Shown: piece by piece, positions 26,207 to 38,274 of the stretch
Position numbering within the stretch: the first letter of the stretch is position 1
Layout: every line of letters starts with the position of its first letter
NCBI GenBank assembly: GCA_973895155.1
Contig: OZ316892.1
Location: forward strand, 25,172,001-25,236,000
DNA length: 64,000 bases
Source: Marsupella aquatica
Taxonomy: Eukaryota > Marchantiophyta
Direction of reading: 5' to 3'
Position numbers and translations under genes: made by a program
The notes under the pieces: model-generated
Database searches by the model: none
Seen by the model: the letters and a program-made list of their open reading frames with translations, nothing else
Told to the model about the DNA's origin: nothing

Positions 26207-27798
26207 TTGACTCATCAACAACAATTTTTTTAGCACCATCAGGAACCCCTATACACCCCTTCTTTCTCAATTATCTGCCCAAGCTGCCCTGAGCCTGCAA
26301 GCATCTGCTCAAGATAAAATTTAATTTTAATAAAATGGATCTTATTTTTTGTCTCACTTGTAGATCTTTGTCTTGTCTCAACAATTTTTTCTCATTAATA
26401 TCATTGCTTCACCTCAACATGTTTTTCACTCTTTGACATTGCTCCCTTTCTTCCACATCTTTCTATGCAAGGCATTGGCACCGGGCTAGTCAAGTATGAC
26501 TACAGAAAAATAGCCTTTTTGAGATAGAATACCAATTGTTTAGAATGAGCTAAAATAGGTTAAATGGAGCTAAAAACTGTATGGAGTGACATCTGCCTAA
26601 ACATGGGCAGATATCGGGCTGTGTGTTATGTAAAACGGGAGTAAGTTGTCCAAACTGGGCACCTCGTGGAGCTTACTTCTGGAATCCATTGAATGAGACC
26701 CAGAAACCAAGACCAAGTGTCAGCGTACATGGCCAACAGTACGATCTAAACGTTGAGGTCCAAGAGGAAGGTTCGGTTGCAGGATGTGCTGGATATGTAA
26801 TGGAGCCAATGGAAGGGTAAGAGAGAGGCGCAGCAAAGCTATAGCTATGGTGTGACTGTAATTGAGAGTGTCATGGGCGGCTGGGTGGTATGTATTATGT
26901 AAAAAGAAAAATTCCCAGAAAAGGCATCAGGGCCAAAGTCAATTCCAATCCATATCATGTAAACTTATGTTGCTAGCTGTTGTTTGCAAAGGCGGTGAAA
27001 CTGACCTGGGTGGTCGGTGTCATGGATGATTAGAGCAGTAGGGGGTGGACCAGCGGTGGCTTTTCTCGCTGCATTGGTGCCTTTTGTGAAAGCATTTGGG
27101 ATGAAAGGAAAGCCAATTTCAGTATGCTTTTTCTGACTTACAAAAGGTCACACCCCTCTTTGGCACAAGGTCAAGGACCCTTTGGGGGTGCCTTATCTGT
27201 CATGCCAATGATTACGCTGGCATGAGTCCCAAAGTGACAATTGGCTTCGGTACCACAATAATGCTAACAATGATTATTATTTTGATTTTGGGGGGACGTC
27301 GTACTTTTTAAGAGTAACAATAATCTGCAAATGTTGGAAAGGGGGACCAGACTTAAATCAAACCCCTAGCTTTATCCAGCCTGGGTGGTCCACGTATTGG
27401 ATATTACATGGTATACATGTCTTCACCAATGCTCAGTCTAGCCTGTGCTTCCACACCTTATAGTTTGAATGACTCACCAGCCCCAGAGTGACTCGTCCCC
27501 CCATTCTCCTTTTCCTCAACTCCAGAGTCATGCATCTAGGGCTTCATTCTAGTACTAGGTGTGACGAATTGCTTCACACTTTATAGCGTAGATGCCCCAA
27601 TTCAGTCATTGGGCATTTCTATTCACTAGCCTGACTGCCCATGTTTTCTCATGATAATAGTTGGAATTTTCCTGTCCCCAGAGTCACACCTTCCCTCACT
27701 TCTGTGCCCCTAGGGTTAGGGTTCAAAGACCCTCACCCTACACCATAGGCTCAAAGTTTAGCTTTGCTTTGTAGTTTATTGCACTGTAAACCATATGT

Positions 27799-27898
27799 AG
27801 TGTGACTCACACTAAATTGTATGGACATTTCTTCTAACCCGTATCACTAGACAGTGTGACATACACTATATTGTATGGACATTTTTTTTCTTCTAATC
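27799..27898. repeat. Imperfect tandem duplication, period 54 bp
   Basis: AGTGTGAC followed by ACACTA(A/T)ATTGTATGGACA occurs at 27799 and 27853, each followed by a T-rich tract and CTTCTAA. The AGTGTGAC word recalls the dispersed GTGTGACAC family at 3.5-4.8 kb and 56.4 kb. Confidence 0.7.
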
Positions 27899-28377
27899 CT
27901 AATCACTCTAATTGAGCATGTTAAGTCACACTATTTATTTTGTATTGATCGAGAGTCTGCTTGAGTATCAGTTTTATGCCTCTATTCTAAGTGTGCAGTA
28001 TTCAAGGCAAACACCTCAATTAGTGAGAATTGTGTGACTTCTTGTGAACTCTACTTAGTGTGACACTTGAAATAATATGACTCGCGCTATTATGTGAGAT
28101 GTAACATTTAGAGGGCTACGCAAATAGACTAACACTTTTTGCAATGCACAGTGCAGTAAGAATTGTCCTCAACCCTTGCATGCAGTAAGGAGGGTTCAAG
28201 GGATGACCTGAATCTATCATCTCTAATTAGGAAGCCTTGAGATGCCCAGTATGAACAAAGGTACCCTCTATTTCATTAAAGGACAAAAGAAAGATTTATG
28301 AGCATCTACTATGGAAGCCAAAAAGAGATATAGAAGAAGGATCAGTATCTCATGTGGCAGCCAAAAAAACAGATTTA

Positions 28378-29713
28378 TTAATTGTAGTTAACTGTGGTGT
28401 GGAAGGTGCTCCGCCTCTTTCGATCCGTCCATGACGCTGAGCTGACAGAATAGAGCTTTTTCTTCTCACGGCCCCCACCACACTGCTCGTTCATGTACAC
28501 AAAGATGATTCTTGTCCTTCTGCAGTAGAGAATTTCTAGTTTTTCTTGTACACACAAGAGGAAGGACGACCTAGCAATCTCACAAATGCTCACAGTTATG
28601 TCCTGAACTCTTCCGGAAGAAGTTGTCTGCGTTCGATTACTGCTTTCCATCGGACTTTGACGGTCCGATAAACAAGCTCTAGAAACAGCATTGTCTATAT
28701 TCATTCTGGTTACGCTGCTGTTGTGTCTGTTGTCTAGTACTGTGTTGAGAAAATTTTGGGATTCCTTCCGAAGTTTCTTTGCATCACATTTGCTCCGCGA
28801 TCTGTTCAGTGGCGACAGGATGACTCTGTGCTGTCTTCCGACCAGTCGTCGTGTATGATGTAAAGGAACACCGGCTCCAATTTTGGGAAATGGATTTGCG
28901 GAATTGGAGTCAAGTCGATCCAACCCCAGAACGTCGTTCTAATTGCATTCGTTCTAATTGCATTAACAGGTTGTTTTCCGTGGAATTGCTGGAACATGTC
29001 CTGCAACGACGCCAGTTTTTCTTTTGCGTTATTACTAGGTGCTCTATCTTTGCTTTCACATCAGGCCGCACGGCCGTCTCCACTTTGATGATACTGGATT
29101 TTTGCTTACGGATTTCGCCCATGCTTTTGAGAGCTCGAGCTAGCCCGGCAGCTTTATTGCGTTTTGACACTTATTTTGTGCATGACGCTGCCATTGCTGC
29201 GTCTTCCGTTATTTTCGCTTGGACGATGCCGGAGCATCTGCTCGGGTATTCAGCTTCCCATTTGATCGTGTGGTCGATTTATGAATCTTAGTTGCGGTGG
29301 TCGATGCATAGCGATCAATCGTTGATTTGCGTTACCTGTGTGACTGAGAACGTCGTCGTTTTACCTTCGCTAAGTCCGAAACGCATTCTCCCTAGCATTA
29401 ATTTGTATTAGGATATAGCTGTCAAACTTTCAAATTTCGCTCCATTCTTTTTGTCTAGGTTTCCAAGTTTTGATATCTGCTGTGTACATCGCCCTGATGT
29501 TGTAAAGGCTTTGTCTTTTTAGGCTGAGGATGGCGATTCCTGAACAATTTTCATTTTGCTTCTTATGTATGCCAACTGTGTTGCGCCTGTGTCTTGGCGT
29601 ACCTCGTGCCTTGACACCTCTAAATCAACTTGCTTAAGTTGCCTCTGTCCGGGTGCGATAGGTGCAATCCCGAGCATCTTTTGAAAACATTTCTCTGCTG
29701 AACAATCGTCCAA
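28378..29713 (-). pseudogene. Coding-like debris, possibly a decayed coiled-coil gene
   Basis: Several minus-strand frames here look more protein-like than their surroundings: a segment ending at 29519, a Lys/Arg/Ala-rich segment at 29170-28910 (GLARALKSMGEIRKQKSS), an overlapping frame at 29006-28806 (LQDMFQQFHGKQ), and a 181-codon frame at 28923-28378. Moving between them needs stops or frame changes, so an intact gene is not supported. The GLARAL...KKSS...LQ-x-x-F-x-x-F pattern faintly recalls the coiled-coil C-terminus of the meiotic axis protein ASY3; that is a weak guess. It could equally be chance open frames. Confidence 0.22.
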
Positions 29714-30297
29714 AATCTGAAAGGAAGCTGTTGTAAGGAATTACAGGCCGCGTATTGACACATGATTGGACGGATCGAGTTTATGACTGAAACCAAGGAC
29801 TATAATAGTTTGATTGTTGAAAGCCTGGTTGCAGATAGTGATCATATTCAGTACGGCAAGAGTTCTCAACACATATACATCAGTTCAAGTCGTAATGGCG
29901 TCCATGATCGAAGTCGTCGATAAGCAAGGAAAAGAGTAAGTAGGTGCAACTTGCGAGATAGATGGAAGAAAGGCTAAATAAGTCCTTCTGATTATTTCCC
30001 TCGGCCTACGTGGTAAATGTGTTAGGCAATCGTGCCGGTAAAGCATCGAGGTGAAAGATTTCCAGTCATACGAATTGTGAAGAAAAGTCCATGTCCCCGT
30101 CAATGTCATCCTGCTAATCATCTGGGACTTGGATAAACATGAGAGAGTTCAAGTGAATTACTTGTACCCTGTCATCATCCTGTTTTATAGTCCGTGACAG
30201 AACAAAATAATGTCTAGCGACAACGATCTTTGCGGTCAAGAGTCTTCTACCAACTTGACAGTGGATAATTATTGTATAGTGACTGCAAGCTTAGCGA

Positions 30298-30495
30298 TCA
30301 TGTAGGTCTGACGAGTCTTGAATCAACATGACCCTTGCACCTACTTGGCGGTTCTATGTCCATAGGCGTAAAGACTTTGACTCGTTGAGCCTGCATCGAT
30401 TCGGCGTTCTTTGCCGTGATCGTGTTTGAGAGAATAGCGATCGGATTACGGCAGAGAAATCCTTTCATTTCAACGAATAAAGCTACTGGCATCAT
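30298..30495 (-). other. Short coding-like open frame, unassigned
   Basis: A 65-codon minus-strand frame with balanced composition (FVEMKGFLCRNPIAILSN). A potential donor follows the PPSR codons near 30344. It might be an upstream exon of the debris at 28.4-29.7 kb. No family is recognised and no confident splice chain can be built. Confidence 0.15.
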
Positions 30496-31184
30496 TGCTC
30501 CACGAGAAAATCAAAACCGCGCGTGACTGATGACTTTGGGAGCTAAATGATGTACGTAGATCCTCAATTTTCCTGATCCAGTGGTTTCCTGAAAATCTTT
30601 TATAATCGTACTGTGAACATTATTTATTTATCAATCGTGACGCCATTATACAAGTTACGTACGGTTTACGGGCAGGCCGGCGGTAACCTTTCGGTCATGC
30701 CAGCACTCGCACCCGGGAGAGTCGGAGACCTGGTTGCCATGATCCACATCAGATCTACCCCGACGTCCCGAACCTCCCAAAAGTTGACTACAAAAAACCT
30801 AAGATTCTCAAGCTCGTACTCGATGCCTATGATCACCTGTAGTAGGTGTCCATCTCTGTGTCCATCGGTGTGTCCATCGGTGCGGAGATGAACGTAGGGC
30901 GCCTGTCACTCCGCTTTGAAGCTCGGCGCGGCAACGGTACAGTGTGCTACAGCAGAGATCGAGCCGCCACTGAGCGTGAAAAAAAGGCAGTCCGGGACGA
31001 GTCTTACGGGATGTCTCACGACAAAAGTAGTAGAGAAAATGAGAAATGGTCTCAAGCAACGACAACGAGCACTGCTGTGGCTTGAAAACCTCAAAGGGCT
31101 AGGTGCCCCAAGCTTCAGTCTATCGCATGCAACTGCAGCTAGTCATGTCTGTGCTCCTCCTGTAGGGAATTCGATGATTTTTTG

Positions 31185-31449
31185 GAATTGTTTTAGTACG
31201 GATTGGATTCTGGTGTCAAGCAGAGGAGAAGCTACAGTCAAATGTACTTCAAAAGTACAAATCTGCACTCCTACAGCTTGAATTGGCGCCGCACGGCTGC
31301 TCGAGTCGGAAAGAAATCATTACGGATTTGTAATTGGACGACTGCACAGAATTGTTTCAGTACCGTTTGGATTTTTTGGTGTCAAGAAGAGAACAAGCTA
31401 TAGCGAAATTTACTCTGAAGTACACACATCCACTGCTCAGTTTGAATGT
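31185..31449. repeat. Diverged direct duplication, offset about 164 bp
   Basis: A segment of about 105 bp starting GAATTGTTTTAGTACGG at 31185 recurs at 31349 in diverged form; both copies contain GGTGTCAAG(C/A)AGAG and a run ending in TTTGAATG or CTTGAATTG. The divergence implies an old duplication. Confidence 0.65.
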
Positions 31450-32375
31450 CTCATGGCAACAGATGTCGCAAGCGCTGTAGCCCACCCTATCCGCTCGAAC
31501 CGGAAAGTTGTCGTAATCTTTAGTCGTCGTCGACAAATTCTACGGAGTTTTCCCGGCACAAGCATTCTGTACACTACGATCACGGCTCTGCGGAAATACG
31601 GGGATTGGATCGGGAATCTTGACTGAGATCGACAGTCTTTAGATACGGGTCTCGGACGGCTTTTACGTCTGGGTCTCTGTAACGATCGAGGACTGTTAAC
31701 TTGTAGGTAAAGCAAGAGCATTGCCACGATCCAATCAGGCGACAGGCACGGCCCGAGTCTCCTAAATTCTAGTGCGCTTGTTCGCGTAGTCGGGAGGCGT
31801 CTCGAGTCTCCATCTCACCGAGATTCAAAGCTTGTCTTATTTGTCAACGGTGGTATCTGTGCGGGGAAAGGGTCTAAGGTCATTTAGCATGCCTTCGCGT
31901 GTCCATATCTTCGAGAATGGTGGTAAGCTACGTTCAAAGTACTGTAGAGTACTGCTATGGGTAGGTGGAGATACCCCGGTGCAAGATTGGTTTACATAAT
32001 CTACGACGACCTTCGTCTGCACAAGTCGGTCCGGTCAATCGATGCAGTCGGTCAACCTTTTCTGTTGAATTTGCTCCAATCAGGATCCATGTGAACTGTG
32101 GTGGGTCGAAATAGTCTCTTCTCCTTTACTAGTTTGGGATGGCTTGGGAGAGGTATTTGTCGAGACAAAATTTCATGCCAGTTGTGTATCGAAATAGTTT
32201 CTTCTTAATGCCTCGAGATTTCTGCAAGCTTTGATTTGAAGACTGGATGCGTTACGTGTTATGAAGACTAGTTAATTTTGCAACTTGGAATCTCATGTTA
32301 GTTGCGGGACGAAACTGTGATCTCTGAGAAACGTATCTTTCACCAGACGAACAGCAAATAACTCTCCGGGTAGTT

Positions 32376-32510
32376 TGGAATCTCCATTTTTGGCTTTCAA
32401 ACATCTGATTGAATTCCATTCAACAGTAGACAGCATACAGTATGGAATTTCTGTTTTTGTCTTGAGACATCCATTGAATTTCATTCAAGTAGACAGTATG
32501 CAATTTGGAT
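32376..32510. repeat. Diverged tandem duplication, period about 70-75 bp
   Basis: Two adjacent segments share GGAAT(C/T)TC, then T-rich sequence, then CATTCAA and AGTAGACAG(C/T)AT. No coding signal. Confidence 0.6.
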
Positions 32511-33067
32511 CTTCTTGGGTTACGAGTCTCTCAACCTAATCGCCATCATTTCCGAACGATAGGGCCTATGTAGATCATTGAAGGCATGGAGGATATGAGA
32601 AAGTAAGATTTACATGTAGTTAGTTTAGCCAATCTTGTGAAACTTCATTGACATGGTTTGATCTTTGTTGGCTGTTACACAGGGGCTAGCTCGGTACAAA
32701 TATGCTCTGTGTATGTTATTGGCTCAGGCAGTAAAACTTTCTTAAGTAATCACAATCTATGGAATTCGAGCGTGAATGTGAATTTCAACTTTTACAAGCT
32801 TTGGCCAGTTACAATTCAATGTTGGGAGCAAACATTGTCGCCTAGACTTTACCTCACTGACAAGTCTTAGTCACTTTTGGCTGCAATTCCCTAGGCTTTT
32901 ATTCCTTCCAGTAGCCTGTTTCCCACCTGGCCATAGACGCCATTAACCAGCACTGATGGTCAGCCTTACATCTACGGAGACCTAAGAATCAGAAATAACA
33001 TAAGGAATACTCTTCACATCGTCTCCTTTGCACAAGGTGACATTGTCCATCCTGAAGAAAACGACGA

Positions 33068-33235
33068 CCTGCAAAATTAAGCTGGTTCGTAATGAGTTCA
33101 AGCTGAAGTTCTGGAGGTCCATAGCTCCCTTGTAACTCTTCACTCAAGCTCCTGCAAAATTACGCTGGTTGGTAATGAGTTCAAGCTGGAGTTCTGGAGG
33201 TCTATAGCTCCCTTGTGACTCTTTACTCAAGCTCA
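33068..33235. repeat. Tandem duplication, 2 x 83 bp
   Basis: CCTGCAAAATTA(A/C)GCTGGTT starts at 33068 and 33151, and the copies stay about 93 percent identical by eye through CTCAAGCTC. It lies in gene-free sequence. Confidence 0.85.
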
Positions 33236-35700
33236 TGCACTGTGTTTTCCAAAGGACGTCGTAGCAGAATGCAGAAAGAAGGAATGGTCTTAGTAAGTGG
33301 AAGCACAGTTGCAGGGAACTACAATAAGAACAATGGTTGACAGGAGCTTCCATGTAAACCCATAAAGTCAGCTTCAAAAGTGGGACCCGCTTCAAATATT
33401 CTGCAGCTCAAGTGGTGCGTGAAGGTTGGGAAGATGGGATCGTGATTTGCACCTCAGCCTTCTAGTTTTGCTTTGTATCAGTTACGGTCACAGGTACACC
33501 TGCGATCCACCTCGCTAGAAATTCCAGATCAACCTCGCTAGAAATTGCTACTTTTAGTCTGCCACGAAAGAGGACACGTTTTATGTGTCACAGAAGAGAG
33601 TTTCTCAATCTCTGCTTGAAAAGACTACGATGTAAAAATTTCTTTCGACCCAAAAAGACTACGATGCATCACTGTCACCGACAAATGTCACATTATTCTA
33701 CGGACATAATACCTCTGACCTGCACATCTGGCCATCCGTGGTCCAGACAGTCGTTTGAGGCACCAGAGTGATGTCACTAGTTAGTACGTCTGGATATCCG
33801 CAAGAGATATCACCAACGATCATTTCTTTGCCGCCTTGAAGTTTTCCGACTAAATCACGACAGCGAGAAATTAAGAGCCACTGTATTCCAGTCCCCTTAA
33901 TCTGCTACTGATACACAAGGCTCAAATCCAAAACATATAAGACAGGATTTTACTCCACTTCCAGTTCTTGTACCCGAATTCGTGGGTCTGGAACAAACAA
34001 TTCGGGATTGGTCGATCTTTCGGGTAGCCATAGCAAATCACAAGATTTAGGGAAGTTCTACCGATACTACTTCTAGCTCTAGATGGTGCAGGCGTAGCCA
34101 TTTTAGTCTAGTCGGCGATTTTTTGGGGATCAGTTTGGGATTAAGTTTCTGCAAGATCAGTATCTGATAGTTGAAACCAAACACTGTTGTCGAATCTCGT
34201 GTCTCCCAAAGAAAATGGCATACGATATGAATCACTGGTGAACTTTTGGCAGACGATCCGAATAACCGGTGAAATTGAACCAAAAAAAATGACAGACGGT
34301 AATCATCTGTTTCATTGGATGTGTCCGAAGGGACACGTCATTCAGTTGTTGCTCAATATATTTTAGATCAATGGCAGATCCCCAAGCAAATCAATCTATA
34401 CCGCCCATCAAAACATGTCAATAAGATGTCACGACGACCATAGCCTATTTATGGTCGACATTTTTATGATTCCAGAAATTCCAAAAGGGAAAGATTTGAC
34501 TTCGTTTAACATAAAATAAACCTCCATCCAAGGCCACCAGTAATTGAGCTCGCAGAAATGCTCGCCTAATCGCTTCTTCTCGATAAACTTGGTGACCGAG
34601 AAATCTTTCTCATTCTTTCATCATGTTCACGCAATTGCAGAGTGTGGTGCAGTAACAGAAATGCCGTGCCTAGCATGGAGACACCGCCAAAACTGGAGGA
34701 TAACACTTTGATCCATGAAATGCCGTTACAAGCACTCTATGCCTGATCTCAATCTTTGAACTCAATTTTATCCTTCAATAAGAGATACAATGAAGCATAC
34801 TTGACTACTGTTGCGACGTCGTTCAATTATGCCAACAGGTGACAGACCAGAGTGTGAGTGGGCGTGTGTAATGAAGTTCCACCGAAAAAGGGGAACTCGA
34901 ACAAAACCAAGGAAGACCTCTCAAGACAGCACAGCAAGTTCAGAGCTTCTCTGTCAGCACCTTAGGAACTCATGACATTGCGACTACAGAGAAAATTCCC
35001 CTTTGCGTACCAGCATACAGTCTGTGTTGATGGCAATAAGCTCTTTGGGAAGCGTGCGGCACTTGCAAGAGGTTCTTCACCAGTGACATAAGAAAAGCTG
35101 GGGCGATTCCTATAAGGACGCTGTGACTGTAGCAGTAGAACTTACAGATATGACGAGTGTCTGCCTGTGTTTTTCGAGACGACTGACACGTCAGTTGCAC
35201 GAATTTTTCACACCATGAATTTAGATCTGGACGGAGTTTGAGCAGGCTTATCTGCAAAGATTCATAGTTAGTCAGGATCAACCCAGTCATTAAACGAGAA
35301 AACATTTTGGTCTTACAATTATTAGATTCCACTCGCACAAAGTGATACAGAGTACTAATTACGTGCTGTCCCCCTTGTCTACTTCAGGTAATTTCCATAC
35401 CATTGCGCGGAAGCCCAGTCACGTTGGGAATATCATACTTGCGAGGTTCGACATGGGGTTTGATATAACAGTTTCAGATACCAATGTTTAGCACATAACG
35501 ATTCAGATAGAAAAAGTTCAACAACCTAGATAAATCGAGTGATTTGGAAAAACTGTCTTACGCCGAAAGTGTTAAAAAGTGGTTTGCATCTTCTGTTCCT
35601 TAGACAAACTAATAGTAAGATTCTTGATCGTGTTTTGAATTTCCCATCTTAACTAGTCCCAATCAGCTATGCAGCACAATTTGCCTACGGTCACAAGCCA
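33236..35700. other. Gene-free stretch, possible 3' part of the neighbouring gene
   Basis: No exon can be assigned. Because the gene whose first exon is at 35793-36243 must continue to the left, its remaining exon or exons may be hidden here. The minus-strand frame at 35338-34970 and a short frame ending near 35363 are candidates, but neither has a family match. Confidence 0.3.
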
Positions 35701-35711
35701 GATCTAACCAA

Positions 35712-35732
35712 AAACCCTAAACCCTAAACCCT
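35712..35732 (-). repeat. Three telomere-type AAACCCT units
   Basis: Three perfect AAACCCT repeats (TTTAGGG on the minus strand) lie just downstream of the first exon of the neighbouring minus-strand gene, probably in its intron 1. This is the plant telomere unit and is also known as a telo-box. A short interstitial array like this is not a telomere end. Confidence 0.8.
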
Positions 35733-35792
35733 AGTAGTAAGAAATCTGTCTCGGTCTGACCAAATGAGAACTAAACGGAGGGAGAAATGTAC

Positions 35793-36243
35793 CAGTTTCA
35801 GCAGACGAATCTACACGGACGTCATCGTTGACGTCGAGCACACCCCGTAGGAGCGTTACAACATTGCTCTCTGTTGTCTCCGCAGCCTCCAATTTCACCA
35901 AAGCCGATCTCAAACCATCCAGTCTCTCCGTGAGCGCTTCGTTCTGCTTTCTCAAACGCCCGGCAGACTCATTGGCATACTCAAGCTCCTTCTCCTGCCT
36001 GATGAGGCTGATCGCCAGAAACGCTATGGAAGCAGACAACGCCATGGTTCCCAGGCCCTGCTTCTGCTGCATCAGCCTGCTCCAGAAAGAAGGGTACCTC
36101 TTCGTCTCGAACTGCATCCCGCCCTCGCCGAGCGGAGGCGCTCCTGCTGACGACAGCGCTCTCCATGACCTCGATCCTAGCTTGACGAGCCCCATTCGCG
36201 CACCTCCTCTCCCAACAGAGCTCCACATTGCGAAGCTCTCCAC
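35793..36243 (-). CDS. Small single-pass protein, probably mitochondrial (first exon only)
   Basis: Not assigned to a named family. The frame starts at the Met at 36243. The N-terminus is rich in Arg, Ser, Gly and Ala and lacks acidic residues, like a mitochondrial presequence. Then come YPSFWSRLMQQKQGLG, a hydrophobic segment (LSASIAFLAISLI, near residues 69-81), and a charged Leu-heptad stretch (ENERL-type, about residues 85-120) likely to form a coiled coil. The coding match seems to end at a good donor after the GluThrGly codons at 35793. Reading on in frame reaches a stop at 35731, giving 170 aa if unspliced. The second exon was not found. The arrangement suggests a small inner-membrane or matrix-facing protein; that localisation is inference. 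Confidence 0.55.
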
Positions 36244-36564
36244 AAATTGATGAAACTTTCAGCTCTGCCTCGGTGCTCGTGCTCTTCCTCAGCACGTAAT
36301 CCAATTTCGCCTGCAGATGACAGACTCGTCTACACGTAGTATGGAAAAGCAGAATGACAGAAAAGATCGAGAGAATCTGAGGCGTGCCCACATTCAGCTT
36401 GCAACAGCTCGGGATGATGATGTCCTTTGATTTCTAAGGTAATCAGTGACCTGCGTATGGAATGAAATGAAGATGGATCATTCTTACAAGGACATTCCAG
36501 ATGTGTACTCCTTAGTAAAACCAACACGTACAGTATTGTTAATATCCCGTCCGATGCACATCGT

Positions 36565-36607
36565 GACGGTTTGGCCGAGTGGTCTAAGGCGCTGGATTTA
36601 GGCTCCA

Positions 36608-36639
<32 letters not shown>

Positions 36640-36644
36640 CGTCA
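36565..36644 (+). tRNA. tRNA-Leu (anticodon UAG)
   Basis: An intronless class II tRNA of 80 nt including the discriminator A. The seven-base acceptor stem pairs GACGGTT with AGCCGTC (one G-T pair). The D arm starts TGGCCGAGTGG, the anticodon stem CTGGA/TCCAG encloses the loop TTTAGGC with anticodon TAG at 36599-36601, a long variable arm follows, and the T arm reads GGGTTCAAATCCC. An oligo-T run at 36656 can stop RNA polymerase III. It decodes CUA leucine codons and is the only confident plus-strand host gene here. Confidence 0.97.
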
Positions 36645-37148
36645 ACGAGAGGAGTAGTTTTTCTTCAACTTTTGAGCTCGAATTTGTAAAGAGCACATTT
36701 AAACAAAGCTGAACAGCCGTCAATCAGAACAGTAGCTTTTTTTCAACATTTGTGCTCTTGCCCAGCCTACCTATGAGACCAGTACGAATTTATAAAGAGC
36801 ACATGTAACAAAGCTGAGAACATGCCAGGGTATGGAGGGCGTCAATAAGAGCTGTAGCTCTTCTTCAACATTTATGCTCGAATTTGTAAAGAGCACTTTG
36901 TAACAAAGCTGAACCGCCGCCAATCAGAATCGTAGCTTTTCTTCACCATTTGTGCTCTCCCAGCTACCTACGAGACCAGTATAAGTTTGTAAAGAGCACA
37001 TGTAAACAAAGCTGAGAAACACACGCCAGGGTAGGGAGGGCGTAAAGAGTACATGTAAACAAAGCTAAGAAACACACCCCTAGGTATGGAGGGCGTAGAG
37101 TGCACATGCAAACAAAGCTGAGAAATGCACCCCAACGTAGGGAGGGCG
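36635..37148. repeat. Complex tandem array that starts inside the tRNA-Leu 3' end
   Basis: The word ACAAAGCT(G/A)A recurs at 36703, 36808, 36903, 37006, 37059 and 37112 (spacings 105, 95, 103, 53, 53). The first unit includes the last bases of the tRNA and its oligo-T stop: ACAGCCGTCAA occurs at 36635 (tRNA tail) and again at 36713, followed each time by a T-rich tract and GTAAAGAGCACA-like sequence. The last units, of 53 bp, end in GGAGGGCG. A longer and a shorter unit alternate, indicating stepwise amplification. Confidence 0.85.
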
Positions 37149-37388
37149 TTTTACAGAAATCGATGAATCCCCATCATTGTGAGTTTCGTTGCGAATGCAC
37201 TGAAATGCTTTGGGAGTTATTTGTCCAGCATCAAGATTTCTCTGTAATCCGTGCTTTGATGACATAGCCCTTACAATAGGGAGGGCTTAAAGATGATTTG
37301 TTGTGCCGTGAGAAACGTGCCTTCACAAACGTCGGTACATTTAGTATTCGTGGATTTGGTCTAAGTTGGCTTGACATTAAACCACAAC

Positions 37389-37488
37389 GTCCTTCAAAAG
37401 CTACCGGTTACGTGTAGTTATCATTAAAAGTAGATTTTGTCCTTCAAAAGCTACCGGTTACGTGTAGTTACCATTAAAAGTAGATTTT
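37389..37488. repeat. Tandem duplication, 2 x 50 bp
   Basis: CCTTCAAAAGCTACCGGTTA begins at 37391 and 37441. The copies differ at one base in about 48. No coding content. Confidence 0.9.
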
Positions 37489-38274
37489 TCCTGAAATTGT
37501 GGAACAAAACTAGCATACTAGAGGAACAGTGATTGAAATGTGAAAAAAGGGGGAGTACTTGGACACTTCCCCTTCTATAGGACAAGTTGTGATTTATTGG
37601 ATTTGAGAAACAAACAAAACAAAAAGGCTTGTAGAATGTGCAAATGAGACTGATGTTGTTGGCATCATCATTGTCGTTGGAAAGCCAGTCACTGTACCTG
37701 AAATTGATTTGTGAAACAAACCAAAAAAAACATCTTGCCCATTGTGGAATGAGACTACATAAAACCTTGGTAACGAAGTTCCATTTTTCAAACATAGAAA
37801 TAGACGCGGATTTACGAATGGAAAATTGTGATGGCTGTCCGTAAAGCATAACAGTGGGTTCGGCTGAGAGACCTGAGTAGGTGGCATTTTTCAATAATTC
37901 TCAAAACAATCGATGCTGGCAAGCGAACTGTACAGCGTAGCTGCACAGAAGGCTCGTTACTAAGGCCACCTGCACCCTTCCAGCTCACCGCAACTAGCCA
38001 AATATCATTGTGGTACCCGTGTCCTTGGTAGTTTTGAGATGCTCATATGGTTTTAGCAGAATCTTACAAATACATACACTATGCTCGACATGCCCTGAGG
38101 ATAAGATGATGCAAACCTGTGAGGAATCTTATATTTGACGTGCTTGTATTAAAACATGTATTGTCCTGCTATCCGAATCGCCTACGTACCGGAAGAGTTT
38201 TATTTGTGAAGAGCTTGTATTAAAACATAAGAGCCGTACTATCCCCACTGCCTACAGACCGCCTGCATGTCACT
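37489..38274. other. Gene-free stretch
   Basis: No exon or RNA gene is recognised. A diverged duplication (GCTTGTATTAAAACAT seen twice, near 38140 and 38213) is the only internal structure I can see. Confidence 0.45.

Larger units (their letters stand above)
22256..28370. other. A+T-rich intergenic desert
   Basis: No recognisable exon or RNA gene in about 6 kb. It is broken up by short duplications (listed separately at 26089 and 27799) and by a more G+C-rich patch near 24360-24660 with several TTAGGG/GACCG words. Open frames are short. The base composition suggests old, decayed insertions. Confidence 0.5.

Noticed and set aside
35712-35732. Chromosome-end telomere
   Set aside because: Only three units, interior to a gene region; short telo-box motifs are common in plant genes.
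36635-37148. CRISPR-like array
   Set aside because: Units are adjacent tandem repeats that drift in length, with no unique spacers, in a plant nuclear context.
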